Positions 30,523 to 41,414 of a DNA stretch of 64,000 nucleotides are shown here, piece by piece. Where the stretch lies: positions 62,001 to 126,000 of the forward strand of contig JAMPIV010014850.1 of the NCBI GenBank assembly GCA_024509875.1, given 5' to 3'. The notes beneath the pieces were generated by a model that was not told where the DNA came from, made no database searches, and saw only the letters and a program-made list of their open reading frames with translations. The stretch is from Oreohelix idahoensis. Taxonomy: Eukaryota > Mollusca > Gastropoda > Stylommatophora > Oreohelicidae. Position 1 is the first letter of the stretch; every line of letters begins with the position of its first letter. Position numbers and translations under genes: made by a program.

Positions 30523-32922
30523 TGTCGTGTGAAATTCTAATCCACATATATAAATTAAAAAGTAAATGTAAAGCCTAACAAATAACTTCAATAAAAGGAA
30601 AGAAGAATGGTAAAGAACAGTGCTGTCACAATGACTGTACTCGAAATCCCCCTTGTTTTCTCCTTCGTCTGCAAATTGTAACGTTTCACGTTGATAGTAA
30701 AAGCCTTCTGCAGCATACACGCGTTTCCCCAACACAATAAAACGTGTACTCCATTTCTAAGAAAAACCTTGAGATACGCAAGCTGACCTATATTTAAAAT
30801 TCCATTCATGTCATTTTATACACTACGTTACCATAAACGAAAGACAGATGAACTTAGGATAGAGAGAAGGGAGGGCTGAAAGCAGGCACGCATGCAACAC
30901 TAAACACGCGTCTCGCTATACAATTACTACCATCACGCGTGTAAGGCCACTAGCACTAACTTTTTTTCAAATCGACAGTGATAAAAAACACTACCTATAC
31001 GAGAGTTAGGTTTTAAAACTTACAAAACGCTTATTAGGAAACATGACATTATACTGTTTTATGTCTGAAAACATGACAGTACCCAGACACCACATCGTAT
31101 TCGAAGTGAACAGGAGGTAGAAGAAAATGCACATTTTGAACGCAGCCACCTAGCTCCCTTAAATTTATATAATTGGGTTCCTTAGGACTTGCTGACAAAT
31201 AATATGTTAAGTGTTACGCAAATAGTCTAGGAATTAACAAATTATAGCCAAAATAAAAGGGTGGTGCTGTCAGACAACACCCAAATCAGAATCGCTCAGT
31301 GGCAGATTTTGACACCACCATTGTACGGGAAATAGGTCCCCATGTTACCTCCTATTTGATTGGCGGAAAGTAAATGTAAGGCTAAACACGATTAGTCGGG
31401 CTATAAATACTATCTTTTGTTGTTAGGGGAGACGGAAGGAAGGGTACTTTTTTTTTGAAAAGCTGTGTAAACATGGCACGATTGGTTAGACCCGCCAATA
31501 TAGTCAATCGGAGGCGTCAGGTCAGCACCACATTTTCAAATAAACTTTCTAAAGCAACAGTGCGTTGAAATTCAGCTTATATTTTTCTAAATAAAAGCCT
31601 GAGACAGTGGCAGGTCAGATTTTGTGCCTATTCATTGCCAGTCAACGTCATTGTGTATTATTCCCATGAATTGTGGTAAGCTTGAAATATTTGATATCTT
31701 GTTAATGAAAATTGAATGTAAATTGATAATTTATGTCTATATATGTGTGTGGTTCAGTAGCGAACATGAGGCAAAGCCTATATAGTGCTCCAACCTGAAC
31801 AGAAGGTGTCGGAGGAAAGTAAAACTACATGGAATTGCCAAACAGTACACTGACACCTATCTTATTGACTAGAAAGAACTAATGCTGGAATTGCAGAGGC
31901 GTAGTAACCATTAGGGAGGAGTATACTGATGTCAATTGTTTCAAATGAAGATAGCAGTTGGCCTATCGCTCTGAACTCAGTGTTTGTTATGTATTGTGTT
32001 CAGTCTGGACATAGATTATAAATTAGTTATGAAGTAGGAGGTACAACCTTCTTGTTTCAGGGACTGTGGTCCTAAAGTTATTGAGCAGCACCTGGTCTGA
32101 GCTTTGCTGAATCTGGAAGCTGACAGCATACTCCTGGGTCCAGATAGCGACTAGTGAGGTGTCTCCAGAACACAGGGGAGCAATCGAGCAGAGGAGTCTT
32201 TTCCTGCCACCATCACGAAAGTTAAGCCTATGTGGCCAGTGGAGCTCAACATTGTGTGTCCCCTCAAAAATTGACATTTTAGTAAAAAAGAGGGACAATA
32301 CCTTGTTTAAATTGACAGGAACTGTGAACTTTTCCCCCATACTATTTCCCAGATAAACAAACACTTGAAGTCATGATGACAAATAACAACATAGCTTGAA
32401 AAACAAAACCAGTATTACCTCATAGTACTACTACACAACTGACACACATAGGATAATATTAATAAAATATGTCACTACAAGGTTCATATTTATAAATTAT
32501 GTATATATAAATTGTGATTACAATTGATTGTGATTCCTGGTTCACTTTGTAGTTGAATCAGGATATATAATAGTGACAGTAATTAATACATATATATTTG
32601 AAAATTTACCAGTGACTCATTTAAGATAGTCTTATAGAGTGTTAAATGTGTGTGAGTGTCACAGTGTTGTCAAGTGTGGTGGAATAAATTAAATTGTTTA
32701 TCTGTCTGTTGTTGTTGTGACTTACACTGCATCATTTACATAACCCTAGACATTTAACGTAGCCATCACTATATTCCAGAATAATTCTGACTGAGGTATA
32801 ATGTGGTAGCAAGTAAGGTTATCTGTAAAACACTACCCTATTAGATACAGATACCTTCACAGCTAACCTCAGGCAGTACACTAAGTCCCCTTTAAATATT
32901 TATATAAACCCAATTTACCACA
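30523..32922 (+). mobile_element. 3' LTR of copy C, intron-bearing form
   Basis: Same structure as the 5' LTR, with the promoter at 31,358-31,410 and the intron-like segment at 31,676-32,060 (385 bp). The last 20 bp differ (ATATAAACCCAATTTACC in place of ATATCATCCCACTTTACC). The polypurine tract is just upstream at 30,509-30,520. Confidence 0.93.
31676..32060 (+). other. Putative 385-bp leader intron in 3' LTR of copy C
   Basis: Same GTAAGC donor and CTTGTTTCAG acceptor as at 25,115-25,499. Being in the 3' LTR it would be spliced only if the downstream transcript were processed too. Confidence 0.75.
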
Positions 32923-32927
32923 ACAAT

Positions 32928-33525
32928 CAAGATACTCTTCTGTCCAGTTTCATTCGGGAAACGGATTTAACTAATCCTTTTTCTTAAAAATAACCATACA
33001 ATGTAAGTTTTTGGATTGTTTCTTCAAGACAAAATTTTAATTTAAAGTACTGCAGATTTATTATTATGGATCAAAATGATAAGATGGCTAAAAGGAAGAA
33101 ACGATCGCATCATTCACAGCGAGGAAACGAGACTATAGAAGAAGCAGCAATGTAATACGTGTAACAGAAACAACACACTATAATTAAAAACCTGCCAATG
33201 TTGGCGGGTTGTTGCTAGTATGTAATAAGGGCTAAACCTAATGGAAAGACATCAGACATAATGAATCCTTACAGGGAATGCTGTCCTGAATTACTGGATG
33301 TCATGCTTCTAATGTCTAAATGTAGGAATAACCTACTGAGTGTCTTTTTTTTTTTTAATTGCAAGGTTAAGAAATAACAAATAAACATAAATTTGCGACC
33401 AACATGAAGAATTACAGGCTACTGTTAACATACCATTCACATTCATTTTAATTTATTCTTTGCTGTTCGATGCATTGGTATCCTTAATAAAAGTGGTTCG
33501 TAAAACTTATTTTTTTCTGTACTTA
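32928..33525. other. Stretch without a recognised gene
   Basis: AT-rich. A short hairpin AACCTGCCAATGTTGGCGGG lies at about 33,189-33,208. No frames with recognisable motifs. Confidence 0.4.
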
Positions 33526-33790
33526 AGTTGGGGTTCTTCTTCTTCTTCCTCGTTCGCCCTGAAAAGGACGGTGGTTGCGTTGTGTCTGTTTGCGCCTAAG
33601 CTGTGATATCTGCACCTTTCGGTCGACACATCCGACTTCTGCACGGCATTTTTTAGGGACCGGGTTTGCCTTCCCATTTCGATCCGTACTCGCTCAGCCA
33701 GACTGCACTGCTGCAGACTGTTTCCAGGACCACCACGTGGAGGTGGAGTACGGTCTTGACCCGCTCTGGTTCGCTGGTCCTGATGCAAGC
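33526..33790 (-). repeat. LINE-like 3' end, copy 1, with GAA tail
   Basis: On the minus strand a frame reads AERVRIEMGRQTRSLKNAVQ, KSDVSTERCRYHSLGANRHN and TVLFRANEEEEEE, the last residues being encoded by a GAAGAA tandem tail. About 200 bp are almost identical to 53,757-53,958 (one difference seen). Family not recognised; the layout suits a 5'-truncated LINE whose ORF runs into the tail. Confidence 0.55.
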
Positions 33791-34889
33791 AGTCAAGCTA
33801 TGGGTCACTGACTGCATTCACTATTGTTGCATCTTGGGGTCCCAAGTTGGGGTTGCCATAGAGTTGTTTGTAAAGGGAGCCAAATATCCTTATTATGGCC
33901 CTTTTTGCGCACCACGTAGGATCTTGTATTTGAAAACTATGTTGTGCACACAAAGGCGTCGATGTGAATGTGTTTGTGTGTGGTTTCAAGTATGACGTGG
34001 TTTTGTTTGGTGTAGCAACTAAGTTCATTCTATTGAGTATGTCCGTTAGGACTGCATGTGTTTTGAAGAAGTGTTTGACCTTATGAATGATGTATCACAA
34101 AGTGTTATAATTTTTAAGAAAAATATGTAACAGATGTTCGTAGATATAAAGATATACATTTAATGTGTCGGAATTATTATAGTTCAGTAAAATTCAATAA
34201 TGCCCGCCAGTGGACGTGCCGCAGAAGATGTAAAAGAAATATACTAACATGCATAGAAGCATCGCAATGTTCAATTTGGATGAATCGCAAACATTAAGGA
34301 TGAGCAATGGTTAATGTAACTGGGGAAATTATAAGTGAAGAATTCAAAGTGAATGTTATTAAATGTATTATGAGTGATCTGAGTGGAGATGAATTATTGA
34401 TCATATTGTACTTGGCCGTACTTTTGTAACACCGTTGATCTATATCCCATCATCACCGTAACAATCCTGTGTTTGCCAAGCGCCAAATAGCCCAGCACCG
34501 GCCATGCCAGTGTCCAGAGGTGAAAATACGGATACAGACATCAAATACAGGGAGACAGCTAGTGGTGAAATTACGGATAAAGATATGAAGTATAGGGAGA
34601 CAGCTAGTGGGTGGGGGAAAGGGGGGGGGGGAAGAGAAAGATGGGAGAAATTGAGCTGTTGTTGAATACGACTGTGGTAAGATTCAGTAGTCAATCAAGA
34701 TAATATTTAATATGTTATGGGCTTTCAGAGAATTTTATACTCAGAATTTGACATTGATTTATGTGAGGAAGGAGCCATCGATTTTTATGAGAGCGACATA
34801 CTTCCCTAGATAAGAATCGCAACCCTTCATAAATGTTATGTAGATGTCAAAGGGCGGATACATCTGCTGGACTCAGCTACTTTTAGATT
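33791..34889. other. Stretch without a gene; one 48-bp duplication
   Basis: At 34,517-34,612 two near copies of GGTGAAAATACGGATACAGA...GGGAGACAGCTAGTG stand side by side, followed by a G-rich run (34,611-34,631). No gene seen. Confidence 0.45.
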
Positions 34890-36090
34890 AACTTCTGGAT
34901 ATTCTGTCTGCTGTAAGGTGAAGTGTAAAACTTTCAGGTTAACTCTTGCCCGTTCTGTCTGGTGTAAGGTGAAGTGTAAAACTTTCAGGTTAACTCTTGC
35001 ATGTTCTGTCTGGTGTAAGGTGAAGTGTAAAACTTTCAGGTTAACTCTTGCCCGTTCTGTCTGGTGTAAAGGTGAAGTGTAAAACTTTCAGGTTAACTCT
35101 TGTCCGTTCTGTCTTCTGTAAGGTCAAGTGTAAAACTTTCAGGTTAACTCTTGCCCGTTCTATCTGGTGTAAGGTGAAATGTAAAACATTCAGGTTAACT
35201 CTTGCCCGTTCTGTCTGCTGTAAGGTGAGGTGTAAAACTTTCAGGTTAACTCTTGCCCGTTCTGTCTGGTGTAAGTTGAAATGTGACAAATTTACTTTTA
35301 GGTTAACTCTTGCCCGTTCTGTCCAATTTAAGGTGAAGTGTAACAATTTTACTTTTAGTTTAACTCTTGTCCGTTCTGTCTGATGTAAGGTGAAGTGTAA
35401 CATTTTTACTTTTAGGTTAACTTGTGTCCGTTCTGTCTGATGGCAACTCTAACCCGTTCTGTCTGGTGTAAGGAGAAGTGTAAACTTTTTACTTTTAGGT
35501 TAACTTTTGTCCGTTCTGTCTGATGTAAGGTGAAGTGTAACATTCTTACTCTTAGGGTAACTCTTGCCCGTTCTGTCTGGTGTAAGGTGAAGTCTAACAT
35601 TTTTACTTTTAGGTTAACTCTTGTCCGTTCTGTCTGATGTAAGGTGAAGTGTAACATTTTTACGTTTAGGTTAACTCTTGTCCGTTCTGTCTGATTTAAG
35701 GTGAAGTGTAACAATTTTACTTTTAGGTTAACTCTTGTCCGTTCTGTCTGATGTAAGGTGAAGTGTAACATTTTTACTTTTAGGTTAACTCTTGTCCGTT
35801 CTGTCTGACGGTAACTCTAGCCCGTTCTGACTGGTGTAAGGTGAAGTGTAAACTTTTTACTTTTAGGTTAACTCTTGCCCGCTCTGTTTGGTGTAAGGCG
35901 AAGTCTTAACATTTTTATTTTTAGGTTAACTCTTGTAGTAAGGTGAAGTGTAACATTTTGTTTGTCTTTTTACGTTTAGGTTTACACTTGTTTATTCTGT
36001 CTGATGTAAGGTGAAGTAGAACATTGTTTTGTCTTATTTACTTTTAGGTTAACACTTGTCCATTCTATGTCTGATGTAAAGTGTAGCGTA
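34890..36090. repeat. Minisatellite with 51-bp then 57-bp units
   Basis: The left half has 51-bp units built around GTGTAAAACTTTCAGGTTAA and CTCTTGCCCGTTCTGTCTGG. The right half has 57-bp units with an extra TTTTAC block (AACATTTTTACTTTTAGG) and CTTGTCCG in place of CTTGCCCG. There are about twenty units. Both lengths are multiples of three, so both strands stay open as 17- or 19-residue repeats. It decays towards 36,000. Confidence 0.9.
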
Positions 36091-36189
36091 ACAATTCATG
36101 GTACTACACGATTTGAGATGACAAGGATGAAAACCATAACAGATTCGCGACAGACCGTGACTGCGTTGAAGAAGAGAAAGAAGAAGAAG

Positions 36190-36345
36190 TAAAAGAAGAG
36201 GGAGAGACAATGAGAAACGGGAGAAGAAATGGATAAAGTAGTCGTGGAAAGATCTGGAACGGATGTCACAGGATAAGAAGGTATTTGTTGATGGTATATG
36301 CTCCTAAGGGAGCTAAAAGATAATGATGATGATAATAATGAATAC
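36190..36345 (+). mobile_element. LINE family B, 3' terminus with ATGATG/ATAATG tail
   Basis: Reads SWKDLERMSQDKKVFVDGIC then stop, matching the family B end, followed by GATGATGATAATAATG. 5' truncated. Confidence 0.75.
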
Positions 36346-36354
36346 ATGACAGTA

Positions 36355-36735
36355 TACACTGCTTAGACAGCGCAGACTACGCATACTTGGCCATGTCCGG
36401 CACAAGGAAGGTGGTTGTATCCCCAAAGATATTTTCTACGGACAACTGGCAGATGGCAAAAGAACAGCTAGGCGACCGCAGCTGAGGTTCAAAGATACGT
36501 GCAAGAGAGATATGAAGGCACTGGGAGGGTGAAGCTGCTAATCGTACCAAGTGGCGATGCTCCCTATGGCGCCACCTTAGATTAGATGAAAAGAAGCTCT
36601 TGCAACAAGTAGAAGAGAAACGAACACGCCGAAAGGAACATCAGGATAAAAAGCAGCTGAGGGTTATCACCACAGGGGCGCATCCCCACAGTCAGGACAG
36701 AAGGGGGCTATTAGACAGTATCTGAACGTATAGTA
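36355..36735 (+). pseudogene. LINE (family D) 3' end, frameshifted
   Basis: Reads RLRILGHVRHKEGGCIPKDI, FYGQLADGKRTARRPQLRFK and DTCKRDMKALGG before a stop, then in another frame a basic stretch. This is the tail of a LINE polymerase of the type that ends in a zinc finger; the finger is here reduced to HSQDRRGLL without its Cys pair. It directly follows the family B tail, so the two may be separate insertions at one spot. Confidence 0.65.
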
Positions 36736-37033
36736 TATTCAAGCAAGCAACAGGTTTGAAAAACCTCAAACACCGAACTCGTGATAAGTCACCTCCACCA
36801 GCACAGGCAGGTCGCAAATCTTTCAACAAACATGTTTCGTTCACAAAAATCTTATTAGATTCTTCATCTTCTTGGTTCCCTCTCAGTTAATCACATCTAC
36901 CTCTCTCATAAAGTTGGCAGTCCGTCTCAGGCTTTCCTCGCGATCAAACATTTCTCCCTCAGCAAGGTTGGTGAAGGTCATGTCGCCACTTCGCTCTTCT
37001 CATCGAGCCGCCATTCGTAGAGGGCATGTTCTA
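36736..37033. other. Flank of 30-bp minisatellite; no gene seen
   Basis: Leads into the array. A frame opening at 36,872 runs through the array but has no recognisable domain and is repeat-driven. Confidence 0.4.
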
Positions 37034-37770
37034 CTGTATGTTTGTCCTTCCCTACAAGGACACATGTTTGTTTGTCCTTTCCTACAAGGACACATGTCTG
37101 TTTGTCCTTCCCTACAAGGACACATGTTTGTTTGTCCTTCCCTACAAGGACACATGTTTGTTTGTCCTTCCCTACAAGGACACATGTTTGTTTGTCTTTC
37201 CCTACAAGGACACATGTTTGTGTGTCCTTCCCTACAAGGACACATGTTTTTTTGTCCTTCCCTACAAGGACACATGTTTGTTTGTCCTTCCCTACAAGGA
37301 CACATGTTTGTTTGTCCTTCCCTACAAGGACACATGTCTGTTTGTCCTTCCCTTCAAGGACACATGTCTGTTTGTCCTTCCCTACAAGGACACATGTTTG
37401 TTTGTCCTTCCCTACAAGGACATATGTCTGTTTGTCCTTCCCTACAAGGACACATGTCTGTTTGTTCTTCCCTACAAGGACACATAATTGTTTGTCCTTT
37501 CCCACAAGAACACATGTTTGTTTGTCCTTCCCTACAAGGACACGTGTCTGTTTGTCCTTCCCTTCAAGGACACATAATTGTTTGTCCTTTCCTACAAGGA
37601 CACATGTTTGTTTGTCCTTCCATACAAGGACACATGTTTGTTTGTCCTTCCCTACAAGGACACATGTTTGTTTGTCCTTCCCTACAAGGACACGTGTCTG
37701 TTTGTCCTTCCCCACAAGGACACATGTTTGTTTGTCCTTCCCTACAAGGACACATGTCTGTTTGTCCGAC
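37034..37770. repeat. Minisatellite, 30-bp unit, about 24 copies
   Basis: The unit is TTTGTTTGTCCTTCCCTACA plus AGGACACATG. It is highly regular, with only scattered substitutions. Each unit has the dyad TGTCCTT...AAGGACA (7-bp arms, 6-nt loop). As 30 is a multiple of three, all frames on both strands are open, giving spurious proteins with a 10-residue period such as SLQGHMFVCP or DKQTCVLVGK. Confidence 0.95.
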
Positions 37771-38789
37771 CTTCAATTTATTGAATAGATGGTATTTGAG
37801 TCTGCATGAGATGGCTCTCAGTCTGAAAATTACCGCTGGATCCTGAACCCATGCATTTTGGAGCTGAGGAAAATGTAGCCAGACAGGCTGTAAAGTGAAA
37901 AGTTGGATACAGGAAGATAGGGACGATCCCAACATATACGAAGGTTAACAGATGAACAGAGCGAATATATCCTTGAAAGAGATTAAGAAGTCAGCATCAA
38001 AGAAAATGGCCGACTCTATACAATATCTGAGGAGACAAAGAAATAATACCCTAGATATATTATTTCATCTTATCTTGTTGTAAAGTTCCACTAATATGAA
38101 GCTCTGCATTGGTCTGGCAAAAGTACATACATGAATCATTTTTTAACGACTCCGACCTCCAAAAAAAGACCGACTCCACGACTCCCACTCCACAGCCCAT
38201 GATGAAACAGGCTGTACCAGAAACAGGCTGTACCAGAAACAGGCTGTACCAGAAACACGTCTCAAGTACAGCACACCACGCCAGCAACCAAATGGAACAA
38301 TCCAATAAACACGTTAACCGCAATAACAAGATCTTTTTTTTTCAGACCAGGTCTGAAACTAGAACAACAAGCAATATTTTGCTAGAGGAAAACATGAACT
38401 GCTTACTTAATAAAGACACCACGCAAGAGGCCGCTAGGGAGGTGTCCTTGTCTTCTTTTTTTTATTTTTAGTTTCCTTTAACTAATTGAGGACGAAATCG
38501 CGTGCCCCCACGATTGGCTATGGCGTGTGTTCAACTCCCTACACACAATTTTTAGATTTAATTTACATGCACACGCTTTTGTATGTTTCTTTGTTTGCTT
38601 GTTTTACGTAGTTTGTGGCAATTTATTTATCTTAGAATAATGCTGGCAGTCCTCAATATTTAACAGACAACTTCTGAAGGACCCAAGGGCTAGGCTGGAA
38701 CCAGGCCACACGAAAAACAGCTGATATGATAGCATGGCGTTCTCTCTGGCTGACCACTACACCCCAGGGTAGAAGAAGAGTGACCAAGT
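37771..38789. other. Stretch without a gene; short 16-bp triplicate
   Basis: At 38,207-38,256 AACAGGCTGTACCAGA is repeated three times. The rest is AT-rich with no recognised frame. Confidence 0.45.
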
Positions 38790-38797
38790 GCGTTCTC

Positions 38798-39012
38798 GGT
38801 AATTTCCTTTTACTCCTGCTTTTTTGCTCCGCACAGAATGTTTAGTTATAAGTTGTTTCGTAGCATTTACAGTTAGGGTTGGGGTTGGGGTCAGGGTTAA
38901 CCTTAACCATAATCCTAACTCCAATCGTAACCCTAACCCTAATCGTACGAAACAACACATAACTACAGATATTCTGTGCGGAGCTAAAAAGCACGAGTAA
39001 TAGGAAATTACC
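38798..39012. mobile_element. MITE, 215 bp, hAT-like, with telomere-like centre
   Basis: Ends are GGTAATTTCC and its complement, with arms pairing over about 75 bp (TTTGCTCCGCACAGAAT / ATTCTGTGCGGAGCT). The 8-bp sequence GCGTTCTC flanks it on both sides (38,790-38,797 and 39,013-39,020), a target duplication of hAT length. The centre contains TTAGGGTTGGGGTTGGGG and, inverted, AACCCTAACCCTAA. Confidence 0.85.
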
Positions 39013-39020
39013 GCGTTCTC

Positions 39021-39132
39021 AATATTCACATCTAACAATATTCACATCTAACAATATTCACATCTAACAATATTCACATCTAACAATATTCACATCTAAC
39101 AATATTCACATCTAACAATATTCACATCTAAC
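39021..39132. repeat. Tandem repeat, 16-bp unit, seven copies
   Basis: AATATTCACATCTAAC seven times with no visible differences, starting directly at the MITE's right-hand target duplication. Confidence 0.95.
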
Positions 39133-39840
39133 TAGGCATTACCACTACCTGATAAACATAGAAAAAGTCATCTGCACTTTAACTAGTAATGTGTCATACA
39201 GCTTCATTAATAGTCTTTCTTCATGTCATTACCCGTTAGAAAACTGTGATGAAGACTCTCTATCTCGCGGCCATTGTGTGCTGTCTGGTCTTATTTATTT
39301 TCTCCCGACACAAAGAAACGGCGTGGTTCTTTGTCTTTATTCTTTGTGCTTGACAAGACAGATCGAGTACAATGGGATGTGGAGATGTGATCTTCCTTGC
39401 GCCAGCATTATCGTTGACCTTGTTTGAAACTAACGTTTCAGTTTTCCTAACCCAAGCTGTTGTTATTAGAAACCTATTGATTTTCTGACGAGAACTGGTT
39501 CAGACTTTGGCCTTGATCAGTTTCTGTAATCCTGAATTAAAAGTTCACCCGTGTTTTAACGGGGTCCCGAAAGAGGAGCGAAAAAAAAAAAAAAACCAGT
39601 AACACTGTTCCCTACATGGCATCTCGTACAAAGCTACTAAGGAGCGTTGGGCATGGGGTTACCTACCCTATCCTGTTTTAAAAAAATGTTCAACCACAAA
39701 AACTTCAAAAAAAAAAAACAAAAAAAATATGGACAGGTCAACTAAAGAAAATAAAACACAGCCAATCAAGACAGCGGAAGGTCCTATGTTGCATGAAGCA
39801 ACACAGAGTAAGCCGAAAGGAGTCTGTGTCGCTGACAAAC
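39133..39840. other. Stretch without a recognised gene
   Basis: Contains two A-rich runs (39,580-39,595 and about 39,708-39,727). Short frames only. Confidence 0.4.
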
Positions 39841-39849
39841 CTTCTATTT

Positions 39850-40310
39850 TCTAGCAAAACCTCCTGATTTTGCACATGGAACGATCGGTACCAGACAATC
39901 CCTGTTCTGATATCAGGGGCGTCCCTAAATTACTTGGCACCCGGGGCGGATGTTACCTATGACACCCCCATTCCCCCAAAAAAGGAATACACTAGTAAGT
40001 AAGTTTTTAACAGTAAAGTACTATATAAATAACGTCTGATGGCACCCCCCCCCCCCCAACCCTTCTTGGCTGTCACCCGGAGCGGACCACCCCCTCGCAC
40101 CCCCCTTCCCCCTTAGTACGCCACTGTCTGGAATCGCCAGGGTAAGAGAGGTAGAGGAAGACTAAAGAACACATGGAGAAGAGAACAGGAGACAGACATG
40201 AAGAAGACATAAAGACCTTGAGCTGATGGCACGTGACAGGAAGACAGCATAAGTTTGTTAGTCCTATGCTCCTGTGGAAGTTCAAAGGTGAAAGTAGAAG
40301 AAGAATTCAA
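39850..40310 (+). pseudogene. LINE family B, 3' end, split by a MITE
   Basis: Before the MITE the sequence reads TRQSLF, and after it VWNRQGKRGRGRLKNTWRRE and a shortened terminus LCSCGS. The family B consensus here is TRQSLFWNPQGQRGRGRPK, so the MITE lies inside the Trp codon region. The tail is AGAAGAAGAA. Confidence 0.7.
39914..40126. mobile_element. MITE, 213 bp, hAT-like, inside LINE family B
   Basis: Ends are CAGGGGCGT on the left and ACGCCACTG on the right (inverted match with one difference). Both ends have G/C-rich subterminal runs (CACCCGGGGCGG, CACCCGGAGCGG). Flanking octamers TCTGATAT and TCTGGAAT match at six of eight positions and restore the LINE reading. Confidence 0.75.
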
Positions 40311-40344
40311 AGTCATGTGATTTGTCATTTTCATTCATCCACCC

Positions 40345-40665
40345 ACCACTCTTCAGCTCCCCAAGGAGCATAGGCCTTCAATAAAAGTAGGCCAAGGCTG
40401 CCTATAGCACGCAAGGTAATTCTATGTCTTACTCATTATTTTCATGTCCGTCTCCAGCTCTCTTCTCTGTATGTTCTTCGTCTATATTCTTTTCTCCTAA
40501 CCTGTGGATTCCAGAACAAGGACTGCCTGCTAATGCGTACCCACAGGTTTCCTCAATGTGCGTCCTACCCATCTCCATTTTCTTCTTCTCATCTCTTGTT
40601 CCACTGGCACCTGTCTGGTTCTTGTCATCAATTATACATTGGTGACACTGTCGTAACTTTATCCT
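40345..40665 (-). pseudogene. LINE family B, 3' end, opposite orientation
   Basis: The minus strand reads parts of RTRQVPVEQEMRRRKWRWVG and the NPQG block, ending in TATGCTCCTTGGGGAGCTGA. Its 3' end faces the 3' end of the plus copy at 40,310, about 35 bp away. Confidence 0.7.
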
Positions 40666-41414
40666 AAACCCTTAATCTTCAACCTAAAAGGAAACTGCCA
40701 ACTCAGTGAAATAATTTACTAGCAACACTGCGTCAGTTTATACATCAGAACGTACTAATCTGTTTATGGCTGTTGTCGACTCACTGTTGTGTGGCTGGGT
40801 GTGGGTGGAGTCTGAAGATTATCACTTGCTTACATCTGTTGAGCAGGTTGTTGTTGTTGTATTTGGTGCTGTTATTGTTACTGTTGTTGTTTAACTAGGG
40901 CTGCTGAACTTACCGCTATTTTGCAGATAATGTCAAGTTGAAGAATCCTTGGTAATATCTACAGCGTGCATCTAAACTTTTCCTGTGGCGTTTCTGATAT
41001 TCAGACACGTGTTGAATCCACGAGCTCCAGTTTTTTCACGCGTATTCTGTCTTTTGTTTTGTTTTTTAAACATAAGTTTCGCCTCGTATTGGCGAGGCAC
41101 GACTCGTTCAACTTAGACACAAGAACCCGTTGGTCATATATAAAAGACCTTGTGCATGTTCTGTCCCGGCGTTGTATACATTGAAATAATCCTCAAATCT
41201 GGTTTAAAGCTGGAAGGTGGAGGGGTGTGGCGTACTATGAATTCCTCGTCATCCATGGGATGACCTTCAGCAGCATGCTTCATTTTTCCGGTGGCCCGGA
41301 CGCTCTGCTTCCCACTGGTTCCTGCACCTGCTCCTGATATAACTCTTGGTCTCTTTAAAGGTTTTGACTGTATCTGGTTGAGGTAGCTTTCCATCTTTCT
41401 CAATGATGTCATAC
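40666..41414. other. Stretch without a recognised gene
   Basis: Contains a GTTGTTGTT run at about 40,848-40,890. No recognisable frame. Confidence 0.4.

Larger units (their letters stand above)
23963..32922 (+). mobile_element. Full-length Ty3/gypsy-type LTR retrotransposon, copy C (8,960 bp)
   Basis: Two LTRs of 2,400 bp (23,963-26,362 and 30,523-32,922) flank one body. The 5-bp sequence ACAAT is present at 23,958-23,962 and again at 32,923-32,927, a target duplication. Order inside: primer-binding site, gag with zinc knuckle and integrase zinc domain, integrase tail with GPY/F motif, RT, RNase H, polypurine tract AAGCGGGGAGAA, LTR. Protease and the integrase DDE core are missing. Two nonsense codons interrupt it (26,698 and 28,662), but RT and RNase H are complete. 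LTR-LTR differences number about two dozen by eye, roughly 1 per cent, so the insertion is older than the tandem copy's LTR split. Confidence 0.93.

Noticed and set aside
33189..33210. Terminator-like hairpin
   Set aside because: A short hairpin without a following T run or any nearby gene, in a eukaryotic setting.
35041..35771. Frames with 17- and 19-residue repeats on both strands
   Set aside because: By-products of the 51/57-bp minisatellite; kept only as a finding about codon phase.
37034..37770. CRISPR-like array of 30-bp repeats with internal dyads
   Set aside because: There are no variable spacers: the whole 30-bp period is repeated, and the context is eukaryotic. It is a minisatellite.
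36872..37846. A 324-codon frame and long minus-strand frames over the 30-bp array
   Set aside because: Open frames on both strands follow from a repeat length divisible by three. No domain, signal or transcript evidence.
38850..38950. A chromosome end or true interstitial telomere
   Set aside because: The TTAGGG-like units are few and degenerate, inverted about a centre, and lie inside a 215-bp element with its own target duplication.
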